NCBI GenBank assembly: GCA_963729445.1 | Contig: CAVSNU010000003.1 | Span: 620,001-684,000 of the forward strand | DNA: 64,000 nt | Direction: 5' to 3' | Source: JACCZH01 sp963729445 | GTDB lineage: Bacteria > Chloroflexota > Chloroflexia > Thermomicrobiales > CFX8 | Shown here: one piece after another, positions 61,817 to 64,000 of the stretch | Layout of the letters: each line of letters begins with the position of its first letter | Position numbering within the stretch: the first letter of the stretch is position 1 | Position numbers and translations under genes: made by a program | Notes under the pieces: generated by a model | The model's input: only the letters and a program-made list of their open reading frames with translations | The model's database searches: none | What the model was told of the DNA's origin: nothing

Positions 61817-64000
61817 ATGGCGAAGAACCCACTCCAACGTCTACAAGACTACGGCCAGAGCGTCTGGATAGACAACCTCAGCCGCCAATTGATCATTTCC
61901 GGTGAGCTACAGAACCTGATCGACAACTATGCCATTGTCGGCGTGACCTCGAATCCAACCATCTTCGATGCTGCGATCTCAAAATCCAGCGACTACGATG
62001 AGATGATACATACGCTCGTCGCGGACGGCCGCACCTCAGAAGAGATCTACGAGGAGCTCGTTGTACGCGACATCCAGATGGCCGCCGATATCTTGCGGCC
62101 TATCTTCGTTCAGACTAGGGGGCACGACGGCTTCGTGTCGCTCGAAGTATCGCCTGCGCTTGCCTTCGATACAGAGAGATCAATTGCTGATGCCCGGCGC
62201 CTCTGGGAGCGTGTCGATCGCCCGAACATCATGATCAAGATCCCCGGCACCGACGAAGGCGTGCCGGCCATCGAGCAGATGCTGTACGAGGGTGTGAACA
62301 TCAACGTCACCCTGCTCTTCTCAGTCGACGCCTACCGCAAGGTCGCCCAGGCCTACATCCGCGCGCTTGAGCGCAGGGTTGCGGAAGGAAAACCTGTCGA
62401 CCATATCGCCTCGGTGGCGTCATTTTTCGTCAGTCGCGTCGACACAGAGGTCGACAACCGGCTCCAGCGCATCATTGACAGCGAGCCGGACAGCGAACGC
62501 GCGGAAGTGGCGAAGGCAGTGCGCGGCAGAGTTGCTATCGCGAACGCCAAGCTGGCCTATCAAGCCTTCCGGGAGCTGTTCCACTCCGATCGCTTCTCGC
62601 AGCTTGCCGGGCGTGGCGCTCAGTTTCAGCGCCCGCTCTGGGCGAGCACGAGCACCAAAAACCCTGACTACCCGGATACGCTCTATGTCGATGAGCTGAT
62701 CGGGCCCAATACCGTCCAGACCCTCGCACCGGTGACTATCCAGGCGTTCGCCGATCATGGCACCGTTGCCCCCACCCTCGAGGCTGACGTGGACAAGGCG
62801 TACGAGACGATGACGGCACTTGAAGAGCTCGGTATTCCGTATGAGGAGGTCAACGCCACCCTCGTCAAACAGGGCGTAGAGAGCTTCGCGAAGTCGTTTG
62901 AGTCCCTCATGTCCGGACTTGAAGCGAAGCGCACCACGATCGCAGAGGATTTGACGAATGAGAGGAATACCCAGCTGGGAAAGTTGGGGGGCGCCGTCAA
63001 TAAGGCGCTTGGGAACCTCGAATCCAACAGCGTCCCCGCCCGTCTCCAGCGTCAAGATCCCTCGCTCTGGTCGGATGATCCTGGAGTCCAGAAGGCCATC
63101 GCCAACCGGCTGGGCTGGCTGTCGAGCGTTCGGGAGATGTTCGATCAGGCAGAGATCGGCGTCTTCGAGCAGTTCGCCGCTGACGTCCGGCAGCGCGGCT
63201 ACAAGCACGTCGTCCTGCTCGGCATGGGAGGCTCGTCGCTTGCGCCGGAAGTGATGGCAGAGATCTTTGGCCCACAAGAGGGTTTTCCAGAGCTCACCGT
63301 GCTCGATACGACGCACCCTGCCACCATTGCTCGCGTCACCGAGATGACCCAGCGCGAGAGAGCGCTCTTTGTCGTCTCCAGCAAGTCGGGCTCAACGATC
63401 GAGACGAGAACGCTTTTCCATCACTTCCTGGCGTCGCGTGACGGCGTGGCGGCGGACTTCATCGTCATTACCGATCCTGGCTCCCCACTCGAAATCGAGG
63501 CGCGTGAAGTCACTGTCTGGCGCGTCTTCAGCAACCGCCCAGACATTGGAGGTCGTTATTCCGCGCTCTCCTACTTCGGCCTCATACCTGCCGCCGCGCT
63601 CGGTATCGATGTTGAAGCGCTGCTGCGCCGCGCCATCCGGCTGCTTCCCATTCACGACAGTTTCCACCCTGGAGTCTGGCTGGGGGCGGCCCTCGCCGCA
63701 GCACAGAAGGAAGGCCGCGACAAGCTGACGCTCATCGCCCCAGGCGCATGGCAATCGTTCGGCGACTGGCTGGAGCAGCTGATCGCCGAGAGCACCGGGA
63801 AGGAGGGCACTGGCATCATCCCGATCGCTCGCGAGACGCCGCGCAACCCGGAGGATTACGGGCAGGATCGCATCTTCGTTGAGATTCGTCCGACGGATGA
63901 AACAAGCCCGCCGCTCGCACCGCAGTTGATCGCGCACGGGCATCCTGTCATAGAACAGACGATACATGGACCGGAGGATCTCGGGGCAGAATTCCTGCTC
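61817..64000 (+). CDS. tal: Bifunctional transaldolase/glucose-6-phosphate isomerase (partial)
   Basis: 728 residues visible; the 3' end is beyond the window. Residues 1–370 are transaldolase: VGVTSNPTIFDAAISKS, NIMIKIPGTDEGVPAIEQML with the Schiff-base lysine, and FFVSRVDTEVDN. A phosphoglucose isomerase domain follows: VVLLGMGGSSLAPEVM, FVVSSKSGSTIETRTL and DIGGRYSALSYFG. Fused Tal–Pgi proteins occur in cyanobacteria, actinobacteria and Chloroflexota and link the pentose phosphate pathway with glycolysis. ATG 61817 follows GGGAGGGC by a short spacer. Confidence 0.93.
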   Translation, partial: MAKNPLQRLQDYGQSVWIDNLSRQLIISGELQNLIDNYAIVGVTSNPTIFDAAISKSSDYDEMIHTLVADGRTSEEIYEELVVRDIQMAADILRPIFVQTRGHDGFVSLEVSPALAFDTERSIADARRLWERVDRPNIMIKIPGTDEGVPAIEQMLYEGVNINVTLLFSVDAYRKVAQAYIRALERRVAEGKPVDHIASVASFFVSRVDTEVDNRLQRIIDSEPDSERAEVAKAVRGRVAIANAKLAYQAFRELFHSDRFSQLAGRGAQFQRPLWASTSTKNPDYPDTLYVDELIGPNTVQTLAPVTIQAFADHGTVAPTLEADVDKAYETMTALEELGIPYEEVNATLVKQGVESFAKSFESLMSGLEAKRTTIAEDLTNERNTQLGKLGGAVNKALGNLESNSVPARLQRQDPSLWSDDPGVQKAIANRLGWLSSVREMFDQAEIGVFEQFAADVRQRGYKHVVLLGMGGSSLAPEVMAEIFGPQEGFPELTVLDTTHPATIARVTEMTQRERALFVVSSKSGSTIETRTLFHHFLASRDGVAADFIVITDPGSPLEIEAREVTVWRVFSNRPDIGGRYSALSYFGLIPAAALGIDVEALLRRAIRLLPIHDSFHPGVWLGAALAAAQKEGRDKLTLIAPGAWQSFGDWLEQLIAESTGKEGTGIIPIARETPRNPEDYGQDRIFVEIRPTDETSPPLAPQLIAHGHPVIEQTIHGPEDLGAEFLL

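Overview
The window is a high-GC bacterial chromosome segment, most consistent with the Chloroflexota and in particular a Thermomicrobia/Sphaerobacter–Nitrolancea-like lineage. This is inferred from the mix of a transaldolase–glucose-6-phosphate isomerase fusion, a selenocysteine formate dehydrogenase with SelB, an inositol-lipid-type CDP-alcohol transferase beside a PimA-like glycosyltransferase, and frequent GTG/TTG starts. No rRNA or tRNA was recognised, so the assignment is not proven.

Layout. 1–5306 (minus): a DUF917/hydantoinase pair, ricT, holB and a NERD-domain membrane protein. 5462–10680 (plus): five overlapping glycosyltransferase genes for a surface glycan. 10795–13889: an amidinotransferase, recN and ebfC. 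14121–18176: divergent hom and asd, the latter behind a Thr/Ile leader-peptide attenuator, then a CapA-type lipoprotein. 18304–23358: a formate dehydrogenase operon whose catalytic subunit has an in-frame UGA followed by a SECIS-like hairpin; alpha and beta are riddled with single-base frameshifts as assembled. 23311–29407: a small barrel protein, ferredoxin, a degenerate PP2C/propeller protein and a TPR protein. 29453–39179: threonine dehydratase, pyrF, a frameshifted amidohydrolase, yidD, acyl-CoA dehydrogenase, a PIG-L deacetylase, selB, a zincin and a DAHP synthase behind an aromatic leader peptide. 39229–42152: an HPr-kinase-like gene and a decayed integrated element. 42174–49296: parA, guaB, an SDR, a phosphoinositide-mannoside-like pair, a ComEC-like hydrolase with DUF3006, a LysM lipoprotein and an orphan structured RNA. 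49765–58582 (minus): a Trp T-box followed by trpE-G-D-C-F-B-A, aroH and a second DAHP synthase. 58664–64000: a zinc-ribbon protein, a frameshifted acyl-CoA synthetase and tal-pgi.

The strongest theme is amino-acid sensing. Three separate attenuation devices lie within 45 kb: a Thr/Ile leader peptide before asd, a leader with the run Tyr-Trp-Phe-Tyr-Phe before one DAHP synthase, and a Trp-specific T-box before an operon holding the other DAHP synthase. A second theme is selenium: the UGA codon and SECIS of formate dehydrogenase sit in the same window as selB. A third is a stand-alone RNA at 49130–49296 with a consensus promoter, a perfect Shine-Dalgarno sequence, a 14-codon ORF, a possible anti-Shine-Dalgarno and a terminator, but no gene behind it.

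Single-base frameshifts are confined to four patches (about 18845–21975, 31680–32600, 57480–57745 and 60130–60215) while protein similarity continues across them. I read these mainly as assembly or sequencing errors rather than gene decay.
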